In this document: positions 11,363 to 22,447 of the stretch, in pieces
How the letters are laid out: each line of letters starts with the position of its first letter
How positions within the stretch are numbered: position 1 is the stretch's first letter
Assembly: GCA_963422465.1 (NCBI GenBank)
Contig: OY730172.1
Location: 2,728,001-2,792,000 of the forward strand
DNA: 64,000 bases
Direction: 5' to 3'
Source of the DNA: Lichina pygmaea
Taxonomy: Eukaryota; Ascomycota; Lichinomycetes; Lichinales; Lichinaceae
Program-made: the position numbers and the translations under genes
Notes under the pieces: model-generated
What the model saw: only the letters and a program-made list of their open reading frames with translations
Database searches by the model: none
What the model was told of the DNA's origin: nothing

Positions 11363-12506
11363 CCGGGCCCTTGCGTGATGCCCCGCGGTCATTAACGAGC
11401 AACGGTGCCCGGGGCACGGTTGTGGCGCTGCCCAGCCTATTCCAGAGGCTGCTGACAGGTGCATCAAATCCTTCTGGAAGAAACGTGTTGGATCACACAG
11501 CAACAGGGCAGGTTCAGTATGAGCATGAATGGACGCTAGTACTACAACACGTAGTACTAGTTCTGACAGTATCTTGTGTGCTTCTAGCTGCTGGCGGAGT
11601 GCCAGTGCCTTGCCAACAACATCATGGTGGTTTGGTTGCATCTTCAAACATCGGTCCCCAGATCTGGATGGATATTAGTAGGCACATATCGAAGTGGTTC
11701 TAGATGACTCATCTGAGCAATACCTTTTTGCCCCTTGCAGCTCTTGCTTTGAGCATTCCTGCTGCTGCTCTGCGGCTGATCCGACTGTTTCTCTGACTGT
11801 TGCTGCGCTGGCTGCTGCTCAGACTACTATGCCTTTTGCTTGCGTACCCGACCTGTCGTACGTGTACTCCGTACTGGCCCGAAGACCTAGTCTACTGGTA
11901 TCAAGTAGATACTGAGGAATATCGCGAGCACACTTGCATCTGCTGCAGGACAGATGATTGACTGGGTACTGGTAGACCATTGCTAGTAGCACTGATCAGC
12001 TGACATAAATGACTGGTGCATGTATTTACTGAGTAACCTACCTTTTGCCTGCTGTCTTGCTGGCCTCGCTGGGCTGCCTGAAGTTGTTCTGTGCTGGTAG
12101 GTGTGCCACTCTAATTGCCCCCAATGTGACAGCGTCTGCAACTCCCGGAGTTTTGGACAACGGCGGACATGGACGCTTAACGGAAATAACATCAACGCGA
12201 TACAAGCAAAAGTCCGCCGCAAAGCCGCAAAGTCAAATCGCACCTAGAGAGACTCGGTACTTATGAAGTCAGTGCTGACTCAGCTTCTTACAGACCATTA
12301 CTGCCATACCCCCCTGACTTCGATACCTCCCTCGCTTAGCTCGGGTACTTTGAAACATGTGGCAGCCTCGCACAAAAATAAGTACTCATGAGCTTTTCAG
12401 AGAGTCAGCCCCCTGACCGACAGGGTCTCTACACCCCAAAAAGAGTCACTTTCGACATTGAGACTAAGACTCAACCACGCTGCTGTGTATCCAACTGTCA
12501 GAGGTA

Positions 12507-12674
12507 CAGTGCCACGACACAAGTCTGCGTACACCAGTACAAGCTGTCAGCTGCTACTTTCATAAGTAATACGACTGGATTGAGAGGTTACTCCAGTAGC
12601 AAAAAGCAGCTATGTAAGAGCAGCCCGAGGTAGATTTTGTATGGAGGTGTACGCAGACTTTTGTCGTGCCACTG
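12507..12674. mobile_element. MITE family A, copy 2 (168 bp)
   Basis: Same termini as copies 1 and 3 (CAGTGCCACGACACAAGTCT at the left, matching inverted end at the right) and flanked by TA on both sides (12505-12506, 12675-12676). The interior is more diverged than between copies 1 and 3 but keeps GCTGTCAGCTGCTACTTTC and CCCGAGGTAGA blocks. Confidence 0.88.
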
Positions 12675-12955
12675 TAGCTTTGTGAAAAATCAACACTGAA
12701 GAAAGTGAGGCTCTCAAGAGTTACGACACTCTCGAGCTCCTCACCTTGAAGGAATGTCTAGCTTTTAGCGGTGTCGATTAGCAAAGTGTACGAGTATGTA
12801 CGGAGTACATACTGACCTAAGCAAGGGGGGCATGAGAGGACGAGGGGGGAAATCTGCATAGAGAGGGGTTTACGGCAGTAATTGTCCGTCTTTGATACGT
12901 ACGAGGATACCCACCCGCGACAAGGCCCCGTAGGTCAGGTACGACTACGTAACGT

Positions 12956-13013
12956 ACTGTACCCGTGCCACTGGGGGGGGCACTTCGGTACCCCTATGGG
13001 CACGGGTACAGTA
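12956..13013. repeat. Mini-hairpin related to the 38.5-kb element
   Basis: Inverted repeat: ACTGTACCCGTGCC pairs with GGCACGGGTACAGT across a G-rich/C-rich centre. The outer part TACCCGTGCCA and the G run resemble the ends of the element at 38535-39493. Confidence 0.7.
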
Positions 13014-13326
13014 GTAGATACGTATGTACTCCGTACAGTACGTACTCCAAACCAGGGTATGAGTACATACTTGTACAGCATGTAGAAGGCACCCGAGGGC
13101 AATACGTACTGGTACAACACCGTCAAGCGCCAGTCTCTCAGAGACAAGAGAGACGCAGCCCACGATGCCCTAGATTCTAGACATGCCACCCCCTAGCGTC
13201 TAATCAGTCATTGCACCGTGAGAAACCCACTGCGCATAGTGTACTCCGTACTCCGTACTTACGTACAGAAGGTACGTGCCACGCCTACGAGTACTACTGC
13301 TACGCCTCGTACGCCTCGCACGAGTA

Positions 13327-13502
13327 CAGTGTCATGACACAAGTCTGCGTCCACCGGAACAAGCCATCAGCTGCTATCTTCTTAAGTAATGCGACAGAAT
13401 CAGAGTTACAGCGGCAGCAGCAAGTGACGATGTATTGATCCTCCGGACTAACCCGAGGTAGACTATGTATGAAGGTGTACGCAGACTTGTGTCGTGCCAC
13501 TG
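13327..13502. mobile_element. MITE family A, copy 3 (176 bp)
   Basis: TA-flanked (13325-13326, 13503-13504). Reversed, it aligns with copy 1 nearly end to end, including CTACCTCGGGTTAGTCCGGA and CTTAAGAAGATAGCAGCTGA. No coding capacity. Confidence 0.9.
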
Positions 13503-13959
13503 TACGACCATGTCCAGTACGGTACGGGAGTACATACCGTAGCGGTGCTGGGCTTTGTTTCCTCGAAACACCATCTGTGCCTTTCCTTCCTCTCCTTCCT
13601 TGCTTCCCATCCTTTCCTTTCTTTCCGTAGGCAGTCTCCCGAATCCCCCCCCCCCCCCCCCCCCGGCGGACCCTTCTCCCGATCCTTCCTACTGCAAATA
13701 TCCTTCCCGAACTCCCAGACTTCTACTCTGATACTCTCGATATGGGAGAGAGAGAGATACGTAGATCATACATCTCATTTCCGGTCGTTCCACTGCATCT
13801 GGTGATCACATCGCCAACGCGGGGGTACCCTGATCAGGGCTGAAGATTGTCCCTACGGTAGCTTGCGTAGGGTGGGTAGCTCCACTCGTACAGAAATATT
13901 TCGGTAAAGGGCCGTTTCGTGATACATATAGTACATATAATAGCTGATCACGGGGGACG

Positions 13960-13990
<31 letters not shown>

Positions 13991-14254
13991 AGCAGATGAC
14001 GGGATGATGATGATGACGGTGATGAATGTGATGAAAAAAAGTAACAAGGCCAATTCTACGTTGCTCGTAAGAAAAAAAAAACATTAAGAGTTGATCATGC
14101 AGAGCCATGGGCGGGGCTACCGGAAGGGACGAGAGGGGAGGGGGGGCCTCACGGTGAGAGCAAACAACCAAGCGAGCAGTGTTACATGTATGGTTCAAGG
14201 GAGGAGGGTCGTGGAAGAGCGGGCCGAGAGGTAGAGACAGAGGGAAGGAAGAGG

Positions 14255-16358
14255 CTAGTTGCCGCTAGATGTCGTCGGTCTCGGAGAAGTGGCCGAGGCC
14301 TTCGAGTCCACCTGCGCCTCCTGTTCCAGGAAGTTGGACCACAGTTCGGCGAGGGACTCTTTCCGGCCGCTGCCGTGACGGTCGGGGTTGTAGTCGCTGT
14401 TGATGCTCGGCGTGCTGGGCGTGCGATGGTACGGAGAGAGAGGGGTCCGGAGGCTGTGGCTGTTGCTGGCCGTGCCCGGTCGTGTGAGGCCGGCTTGTTC
14501 GCGTTGCTCTGATCGGACGCAAAGGGATTAGCCGTCGGGTCCGGATGAACGGGGGACGAGAAGCCACGATCGATTGCCCGTACCGTCGGTCCAGTTCAGG
14601 AGCGCGGCGATCAGTTGTAGGACCTGGAATTTCTTCGGGTCTGCCCGGTCGAGAGCCAGGAACTGGAGAAAGTGGTTGGTGACGATGTGCCTGCGACGCG
14701 AGAACGGTCGGTCAGCCGGCCGGCGGGGTTGCGACGCCGCCGCGTCGAGGAACGGGGGACGCGCACCTGTCCACGTTGTCTTCGGGCCTGCCTCTTCGGA
14801 GGAAGCGCAACGCCTTCGTCAGGTGGTCGTTGAGGATGACCGCTTCGTGCCGTAGCTTGCCGATGAGCAGGTTCTTCTCCTTGACCTGCGCCTCGAACGG
14901 GAGCGCCCGCCGCACCTCGCTCTGCGCCGCTTCGAGGGCCGCTCGCGATTCGCTCGCGGCCTTCTCGACGTCCCGCATCTGCTTCTCGAGGCCGTCGACC
15001 TGTCTCTGGTTGCCGTCGACGAGCTCGCGAAGCTCGTGCTTGCGAGCTGGGAGCCCCCCCCCCCCCCCCCCCCCCCGAGTCAGCGGCATCGGGCGAAGAC
15101 GACGGTGGAAGCCGACGCACCGTCTTGCAGGTCTTGCAACGCTCGTTGCAGACCGTCCACCGTCAGCGAGAGGTGGTCCCGCTCCGAGACGGCCCGTTCG
15201 TGCGCCTCCTTCTGGCCCGACAGCTGCTCCTCGAGCACCGACGATCGCTCGGCGAGGTCTCCGCGTATCGATCTCTCCTCCATGGCCAGCACTTCCCAGT
15301 CTTGCATCGCCTGCTTCGCCGCCTCGAATTCTTCCCGGAGCATGGCCTCCCTGCCGAGAAGCTCTTCGCGTTCTTTCAGCCAGTTCTGCTGCGACAAGGT
15401 CGTCCGATTCCGAAGCATGGACAGCTCCTTCGATCGTTGGTCGCCGTCGTGGTGCAGCTGCTCGATCTGAGCCTGCAACGACTCGTTGGTGTCCTTGAGG
15501 CTCTTGTTCTGCACGTCCAGCTTCTCGATCTGCGTCCGCGCTTGCGATAGATCTTCCTGTGAGAGCATGCAAGGCTCAGTACTGCCCTCGGCCGGCGCGG
15601 GGAAGATGGACTGACCGCGTCGGCCTTGAGCCGTTCGCCCAATTGCGACTTGATGGTGTTGAGCTTGCCCAACAGATTTCGGTACTGTAGTTCGGCGTGG
15701 TCTTTGCCGGCCTGGGTCCCCTGGAGCTGATTTCGGAGAGTAGACATGTCGTTGTCGTATTTCTCCTGCACTTCTTGCAGGGACTCTCGAAGGCCCTTGA
15801 CCTCGAGCTGCAACGACTGCCGCTCCTCTGACATTTCCTGTAGCTTGCCCTCCATTCCCGAGGTGGCGTCTCCGTTCGACTTCGGGTGTGCGGAGTCGCT
15901 GGCTGCTTGCCGCGGCCGGACGCTGGACTCGCCCGGCGTCGCTGGCAAATCCGGCGAGACTCCTGCTCCATCTGGCTCTGCCGCATCGGCTGACGACCGT
16001 TCTTGTATCTGCTCCTTTCCTTCGGCGACGTGACCGGCAGCTTGACGAGCAGTCTCCGCAGAGTCAGCAACGGATTGAACCAAGTCCTAGTGGACCAGAG
16101 CTGATCCAACCTCGGTCGGGTCCGATTGGCCGTTCTCTGGCCGATCTTCGTCGATGTCCCGCTCTCCGACATCTCCATTGGTGAGAGCAGCTTCGGCGGG
16201 CTTGGTCTTGGCAGCGTTCTTCTTGCGCTTGTTGGCCTTCTTTCCCTTGTTACCTGCCCAGAAGCTCGATCAGCGGTCTTCGGGCTTATTTCAGGCAGAG
16301 AGTCTCTATTACCTTGCGAGGCCGACGGTGCGACGTCTGCATTCGCGATTGCGGACAT
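14255..16358 (-). CDS. RUD3: Golgin of the Rud3/GMAP-210 type with GRAB domain
   Basis: Coiled-coil tether of the cis-Golgi; in the family the C-terminal GRAB domain binds Arf1-GTP. Exons: 16313-16358, 16111-16253, 15616-16086, 15121-15556, 15046-14767, 14690-14584, 14508-14255; about 578 residues. A Lys-rich N-terminal stretch (KGKKANKRKKNAAK) precedes a long heptad region with many Glu, Gln, Leu and Lys. The GRAB domain, roughly residues 455-505, reads HIVTNHFLQFLALDR followed by KKFQVLQLIAALLNW. A Ser/Pro-rich tail follows. Between exons 2 and 3 the frame meets TAG (16089-16087). Removing 16087-16110 as a 24-base GT-AG intron restores the frame, but that is unusually short; an 84-base intron from a GTCGGA donor also works. 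A C run lies in the fourth intron (about 15054-15076). Confidence 0.82.
15054..15076. repeat. Poly-C run inside a RUD3 intron
   Basis: Over 20 C residues on the + strand, directly upstream (in transcript order downstream) of the donor side of the intron 15047-15120. It is a G run in the RNA. Confidence 0.85.
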
Positions 16359-17098
16359 GTTTGCTGTGGGTCTCAGGTACTGGCATGCTCTGTGCGGGGC
16401 GTGGCCGGCAATGGTTGGAGGCGACTGCAGCATTGCGCGACCGTAGGGCGGCGTACCTCACCGTAGTGACGCAGCAGGGTCTTCCACCGTACCGTACTGT
16501 ATCGTACCGTAGGGCGCCTCGCGCGTCTGTCGCGTCTATCTGGATTATGAGGTTCGTTTACGCCGGCCGAGTTCCTCTCGATATCAACCGATCCTCTCCA
16601 TGCCATTATGCGAGACGGCCTACTCATGTAGCGTGCCACCGTCTTTGCCGATTCCAGAGCGATCGAGAGCGAGACAACACAGCCTTGTCTAAAACCGGGA
16701 TGGCCTTGACGACTGTGCTCGTCGATAGGCATCACGGCTTCGCTTTGGGCATACAGATCTAGCTTTGTGTGGATCATCCGAACGTCAATCAGCAGATTGG
16801 GAGCCAAAATAAGAGTCCGCTGCTCCCCGCTGCAAGAAATAGCAGAGCAGCGAATCAGTTGTATCTACGAGGCGTAGAAGGATGCCTGGAAGGCTCATGA
16901 GCTTTGAATTCAAACGCGTATTGTGCGAGAATCTGGCGTTGATACCCTCTTACGGCCGGGAAGATTTGCTGTGCAGATTCGCCGCGCATCATTGTTGCCG
17001 ATACGAGTATTTTAGGAACGCGCTTCTCCTCCGTTCATGGCTAGCTGAACATTGAATTCGAGCTCTACATTCCTAAACTGTCCGGCATAGCCGGCCTC
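16359..17098. other. Intergenic, nothing recognised
   Basis: 740 bases between the RUD3 start and the NOP15 stop. Short GTACCGTACTGTATCGTACCG-like word clusters near 16487-16510. Reading frames are short; no repeat element with clear ends. Confidence 0.6.
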
Positions 17099-18601
17099 TT
17101 AGCTGCACAGCGGCTGCGCCTCGCCGCCCTCGACGACAGAGCCGCGTTCGTCTGAGAGATCCGTGCTGGAGACGCCGTTAGACGCCTCCTTCGCTGGCTC
17201 ACCCTCGTCCCCCGCAACCGCGACCGCGACCGCGACCGCGACCGCGACCGCTACCTGCGTATGCCGGCCAAGGACGGTGTCGACCGACTTCAACGTCGGC
17301 GGCTCAAAGTCGTAACCCATGGCCTTCATCTTTTCCAACTGACGCCGTCTCTTGCTCGTCTCGAGCCTGACCTTCCGCGTCCAGCCGGTTCGTGTCTTTG
17401 TGGCCTCGAGCCTTCTGCGCTCGATCTTGTTCCAGGGGATCGTCTTGAAGGGCCTGTTGGCGCCTTTCCACAGATTGGGGTGTATCTGCTCATTGGGTAT
17501 GACTCTACACTTCAAGATGTGGCCGAACAGGAGGTAGTTGTTCATGGTCTTGACGGCGATCTCGGCCACCTCGGACGAAGCGAACTCGAGGAAGGCGTAG
17601 TGTTTGCTGTGGCCGGTCTTCTTGTTCCGAGAAAGCCGCAGGCGGCGGATGGTGCCAAACTGAGAGAAATACGCCCTCATCTGGTGCTCGAAGAAACCGT
17701 GGGGAATCCGTCTGGGCCATGTCAGTCACGGCCGCCCCTGCCAAAGTCGAGGGAGTCGGGTCGGAGAGCTCACCCTATGTAAGCGACAGCCGAATCGGCC
17801 GTGTGCGCACGGGCATTCGCTTTCTCAAGTTGCTTGCCCGTGTGCTTGGTCTTGGGAATACTCGGAATCTCTTGAGCCTCGAAGCCCTCGTCCCCGGAGG
17901 AATCGTCCGAGTCGCTGCCGCCGAAGCCTTTAAGCAACGCGGCGGTCTGGTCATCCTCGTCATCGGACGCTTCGCTGTTGGACTCGACAACGCTGCCAGC
18001 ATGCTTCGCCGGACTCGAATCCCGACCGTTCATAAGCGGTTCCCCCCCCCCTCTAGACTGTCTCGCGCGAGGCGACGCTTCGCGAACCCTGGGAGCGCTG
18101 GATGTCTCGGGCTCGGGCGTCGGCGATGGGCCATCCAACTCGGGCTCGGCTGGCTGGCGCTCTTCTCCTGGATTCGACGTTGCCCAGTCTGGTTTAGTAT
18201 TTGCATCTTGAGCTTTGGTCACCGTAGATCGGCTAGCGTTGGTGGAATCACGTTTTTTCCGGCTCGCTTTCGAGGTCACGGCGGTGGTCGCCTTGTGGGC
18301 CGTTATCACGGTAGTCTTGCTTGTGGAAGTCCCCTCGCGCCTGCGAGGTTCATCTGACTCGCGCGCTTTCTTGATCCTCTTGGCAGCTGGCGCGGTGGGC
18401 GGTACGTCGGGGCCCTCATCGCCGTTGCCGTCGGCATCGTGAAACTTGGACGCACGTTTGCGCGGAGCTAGTACAGATGTCTTTGCCGGCTTCACGGCGT
18501 CTGGCTTTGGCTCAGCTGCAGCGAAAAGCCCGTCAGCTGCGTGAAGCCCATGATGCTGACCTGATGAACTTGCCTTTCGTCCTCTTGGACGTACCCGCCA
18601 T
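17099..18601 (-). CDS. NOP15: NIFK/Nop15-type nucleolar RNA-binding protein
   Basis: RRM protein of the family needed for 60S pre-ribosome maturation. Exons: 18595-18601, 17774-18515, 17099-17711; about 453 residues. The first 245 residues are disordered, rich in Lys, Ser, Thr, Asp and Glu. The RRM begins at VAYIGRIPHGFFEHQMRAYF (RNP2 YIGRIP), has HYAFLEF as RNP1, and is followed by the family block NLWKGANRPFKTIPWNKIER. The C-terminus has seven or more Ala-Val pairs encoded by a CGCGAC hexamer array (about 17213-17254). The first intron can start at GTACGT after ATG GCG G, as listed, or at a GCAAGT donor 21 bases later (first exon 18574-18601), a GC-AG intron; both keep phase. Confidence 0.87.
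17213..17254. repeat. In-frame hexanucleotide repeat coding Ala-Val
   Basis: ACCGCG/CGCGAC-type hexamer repeated about seven times on the + strand inside the NOP15 coding exon. The encoded (Ala-Val)n is likely length-variable. Confidence 0.9.
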
Positions 18602-19106
18602 TGCTAGATATTGATCACTGGCAGGGACCGCAGTTGCTCGTCAATTCCCAGGAGTGGTGTGGCAATTAGGGCTAGCCTATTGTAGGGGGGTGGGGGGGAT
18701 GGGCTGGGGGGTGCATGCTCCAGAGCATGACTTTTGTCGGACGTGGCGTCGTTTACCAAGACGAACAAAAGTTACACGAGAAAATCAAAAGTCTTGGCTG
18801 TGAAGGCATGGAAGGCTCATAGATGTGCTATCATACTCGTAACGACTCTCTTCAGTGTCTCAAAGAGCTGTACGTACGTACTTCCGTACCTTCGTACGTT
18901 ACCTGGTTGACTACAAGATCTTGTGGACGTTGACTTGCAGAATCGGAGATGACTTGAATCTGTCACCGTACGTGCCTACAGATCTACAGCTTTCGGAACC
19001 TTTTCTCACTCCCATCAAGCGGGGCTCTCCTGGAGCTACGAGCACATACGAAGTACGGTACTTCGGTACGGTGGAGCTCGCTTCAACGCCCTCATCCCCA
19101 AGAACT

Positions 19107-19891
19107 ATGCCTTCGAAGGCGAAGGACGGGCTGTCGAACGACGAGATTTGGGACGATACGGCACTGATTCGGTCATGGGACGACGCGCTGGAGGAATACA
19201 AGGTGTCTGCTGCTATCATTCAAGCGCCTACGGGATCACACCGAGTACTGACCGCGGAGGACCAGCTCTATCACAGCATCCACGCCCGCGGGGAACGAGT
19301 GGAGGATGTTTTGATGGAAGCAACCAATACAGCGTAGGCGCTGGATAATGTCCATGTCAAGAAAGGCTGCTGAGCTCACTTCATTTTCCTATCTAGAGAA
19401 GGTCTGGCAGACGCAAGACAGCCCCGGGCAAATGCGGCAGAGCACTCCGCCGGCACGGATCATCTCGAAGAGGGCGAAGTGCAGGAAGCCAAGGAGACTG
19501 CAAAGCCGGTACAGATGAGATCACGTGCGCCAGCGTCGGTCCATACTGACATCAAGGCCTTAGTCTGAGATTGAGCACGGACAACAAGCATTACGACCGG
19601 CGGAGGCACAGTCGTCCGCCGTTGAGCAGCGGTCTCATGAGAAGGGGGCCCGTCTACCGGCGAGTCCAGTCGGTCAAGGTACGATGCGACTGTTTTCGAG
19701 CCCAAACGGCCGCCAAAGAAGTGATTTGACTGAAGCAAGCACTAACAGCGTCCACGTTGGTAACCGAATCAGTGCAAGAGGAAGCCTTGCACAACTTGAT
19801 GATGGCATGGTACTATGCCGGATACTACACCGGTCTCTACCAGGGCCGGGAACAGGCCCAGCGGAGCCCAGCACCCAACAGGGCCACATGA
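19107..19891 (+). CDS. SMN1: SMN homologue (survival of motor neuron)
   Basis: Core of the SMN complex that loads Sm proteins on U snRNAs. Exons: 19107-19202, 19266-19333, 19397-19508, about 19612-19678, 19749-19891; about 161 residues. Residues 10-30 contain the Gemin2-binding motif (NDEIWDDTALIRSWDDALEE). The C-terminus has the YG-box oligomerisation helix MMAWYYAGYYTGLYQGR, intact with its Gly and Tyr spacing. The Tudor domain of animal SMN is absent, as in fission yeast. The first intron (63 bases) has no stop and its length is a multiple of three, so it can be misread as coding. The start of exon 4 is uncertain (phase fits both an acceptor at 19611 and one at 19590 with a different exon 3 end). 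The divergent neighbour NOP15 begins 506 bases upstream. Confidence 0.87.
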
Positions 19892-20815
19892 CAGCATCCA
19901 CAACATCTCGAGCGCGTGCCGTTCCCGCTGCAGGCTTCCAGCCATCGGCGACGACAGTCGTTGGAACGCGCACGCTGCATGGGCTGGATCCTCTCGCAAT
20001 CTGTCGGTCGCGTGGTCCGCGGTCGCAGTGGCTACGCCAAGACAACCTTGCTCAAGACCGAGGCACCTTCTGTTTGAGCCAAAACCACACAGATTGAATC
20101 CTTGTGGGGCCAGAAAGCTTGAAGTCACGTGGAGTGTGCGCACGTGATCTTCGCGCTTAGGGTTCGGATGCTTCACCTCCGCCGCGGCACGGCACAGGGC
20201 TGGTCGAGACGACCGACGTCCCAAATTTACGAGTACTTTACCTCTTCTACGCGACTCGATGAAACGTCATGCGCCTCAAGGGAGCGGCTCAAGCACATGC
20301 GCCCGGCCAGGGCTGGCTGCCGCGCGCTGAAGCGCGGCTAACCCGGGCCTGGGTTGGCCCCCGCCATCTTGTATCCCTTTCCCCTTTGGGCCTCCTCACG
20401 CAGGGACCGCCGGCTCGTGTGCATGCCGACGCAACCCGGAACCCCTTCGGCGGCGTCGACCTGGCTTGGATCCGGGATGTTGACCTTCCGTCTACGGATC
20501 CGAGCTGCACCTTTGACGGACCTGACACCGTCCCTGTGAGAGCCCCTCGGGCGGCTGATGCGCGACGTCCAACGTCGAGGTCGTTATAAGGCCGACGATG
20601 CCCTCGACCAACAAGCCTCATCCTCGTCCGTAGTTCCCTGTCGTTCCCCGTCGTCGGCGTTTCTCTCTGCTCCGTACTCTCTCTTCTGTACTACACGAGC
20701 AGGCTCGTTCGTTTTCGGCACTTGGTGTTTGATACACTCTTTGCTCTATAATATTCAAACGACACTCTGCACGATCTACCACGCTCGTCGTCCTCCCGAA
20801 CCCTCCACCGTCACG
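19892..20815. other. Intergenic region with the promoter of the copper-like protein gene
   Basis: No gene seen. Near 20744-20755 the sequence CTATAATATT lies about 65 bases upstream of the next ATG and follows a C/T-rich tract (20620-20700), a plausible core promoter for the secreted protein gene. Confidence 0.4.
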
Positions 20816-22153
20816 ATGAAGTCGGTCGCAATGAAGTCTGTCCTCCTCGGTGCGCTCGGCATCGCAAGCGCAACGTACCATCCGGACGAGGCAAAGAACG
20901 AGTGGAAAATGGACCACAACACCGGAAACGTTGCGGGCGAGGCAAAGAACGACTGGAAGATGGACCACAAGACCGAAAACGTCGCGGGTGAGGCCGCGGA
21001 GTGGAATGCCGTCGACATGCCCTACGAGGCCCCGAAGGCCGATGTCAAGCTTGCGCCAGAGCACATGCTCGAGGGCGCAAAGGACAACGAAAACGTCTAC
21101 GTCGTCGCGGCGAACTGGGGCGGCGACAATGGCGAGACGAAGGTGGCGGACCCGTCTGCCGGTGGCGCGACCCACGAGGTACTTTCCCGCCTCTCCTGGT
21201 ACGACAGGGCCGAAGAGTTGCTGATCCGCAGCGCAGGTCGTCGTCGGCGGCGACGAGCTCGTCTACACCCCAGCGTCGATCGTTGCGGCAGTCGGCGACA
21301 AGGTCCATTTCAGCTTCATGGCGAAGAACCACAGCATCACGCAGTCGAGCTTCGATAAGCCCTGCGTCAAGCTCGCCACCGGCGTCGATTCCGGCCTGCT
21401 ACCGAACCCGGACGGCACCATGAGCCCTCCGCCGTCGTTCGTCTTCGAAGTCAAGAACACCGCTCCGGCCTGTACGTGCAGCTTCAACGATCACGTTCCG
21501 GGGGGGTAGTCGTGCTGACGTGGGTGCCAACAGGGTTCTACTGCAAACAGCGCACCGGCACGCACTGCGGCAAGGGCATGGTGTTCTCCATCAACCCGTC
21601 GGCCGAGAAGACGCACGATATCTTCAAGCAGAGCGCCATGAAGCAGAATGGCACCGAGGCCAGCGACATCGTCGCCGACCCCGCCGCCGATGTCGCCGCC
21701 AGCAGCTCGACAGTTGCCGTGGAGACCGAGTCGACCACGCTCGCGGCCGCGACGACGACCGACAATGTCCTCGACGTCACGACGACGAGCACGATGACGA
21801 TCGAGTCGGATGCCGCGGTGCCGTCGGCCACGGGGGTCAACCTCGTGCAAGGCGCCGGTGGCGAAGGCGGTGCCTGCTCGTGCACGTGTCTGTGCGGTGC
21901 CGAGAGCTTCCCGTCGAAGCTGGGTCAAGGCCACTGGGGCGGATGGGGAGGTACGTTCCGACCGTCCGATCCTGTGATCCCGCCTCTTCCCAGCCACTGA
22001 CTCGTACCCGTACCAGGTGCCATTCCCATGCAAGGACAGTGGGACGCAGCTCCCGCCGACGCAGCTCCCGCCGACGCAGCTCCCGCCGATGCAGCTCCCG
22101 CCGGCGCATCTCCCGCCGGCGCATCTCCCGCCGAAGGAAAGGCCTACAGATGA
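20816..22153 (+). CDS. Secreted cupredoxin-like serine/threonine-rich protein
   Basis: Extracellular blue-copper-like protein. Exons: 20816-21178, 21237-21471, 21534-21950, 22017-22153; 383 residues. Residues 1-19 (VLLGALGIASA core) are a signal peptide. Two 17-residue direct repeats follow (NEWKMDHNTGNVAGEAK and NDWKMDHKTENVAGEA). The cupredoxin domain runs from about 120 to 240, with HEVVVGGDELVYTP, VGDKVHFSF, KNHSITQSSF and the copper loop FYCKQRTGTHCGKGM; His, Cys, His and Met ligands are all present. The spacer is Thr/Ser/Ala-rich and probably O-glycosylated, then CSCTCLCG. The tail has repeats of AAPAD/GASPA from a 15-base DNA repeat (about 22045-22135). No GPI signal is evident. Substrate and role are unknown; related fungal proteins are called extracellular serine-rich proteins. 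Confidence 0.87.
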
Positions 22154-22412
22154 GACGGTCGTAATGCCGCTAGTGGCGATGCCTTGTTTTTGGTATATCC
22201 ACATCTGGGGGGGTTTTTTTCTCTGTACATCTGTTATTCTTGCGCCACATGAAAAGTAGAATACCATGCTCGTCATAAAAGCCTCTTCTCCTGCAATCTT
22301 TTGCACTGCTATCGTGTCTTTATCTGTGGAGGGGAGACTCGATGAAGGCAGGCAGTGGTTTGCAGAAGAAAATCTTCGTTGTTAGATATTGGCCCCTGAT
22401 AAAGATGATACT

Positions 22413-22447
<35 letters not shown>

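Larger units (their letters stand above)
11053..14254. other. Repeat-rich intergenic region
   Basis: No gene recognised over 3.2 kb. It holds a 9-base tandem repeat (11312-11362), two MITE family A copies (12507-12674 and 13327-13502), a mini-hairpin (12956-13013), a C run (about 13646-13664), a GCT microsatellite (13959-13990) and many GTAC/TACGTA words. Codon-like frames are short and unlike proteins. Confidence 0.65.
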
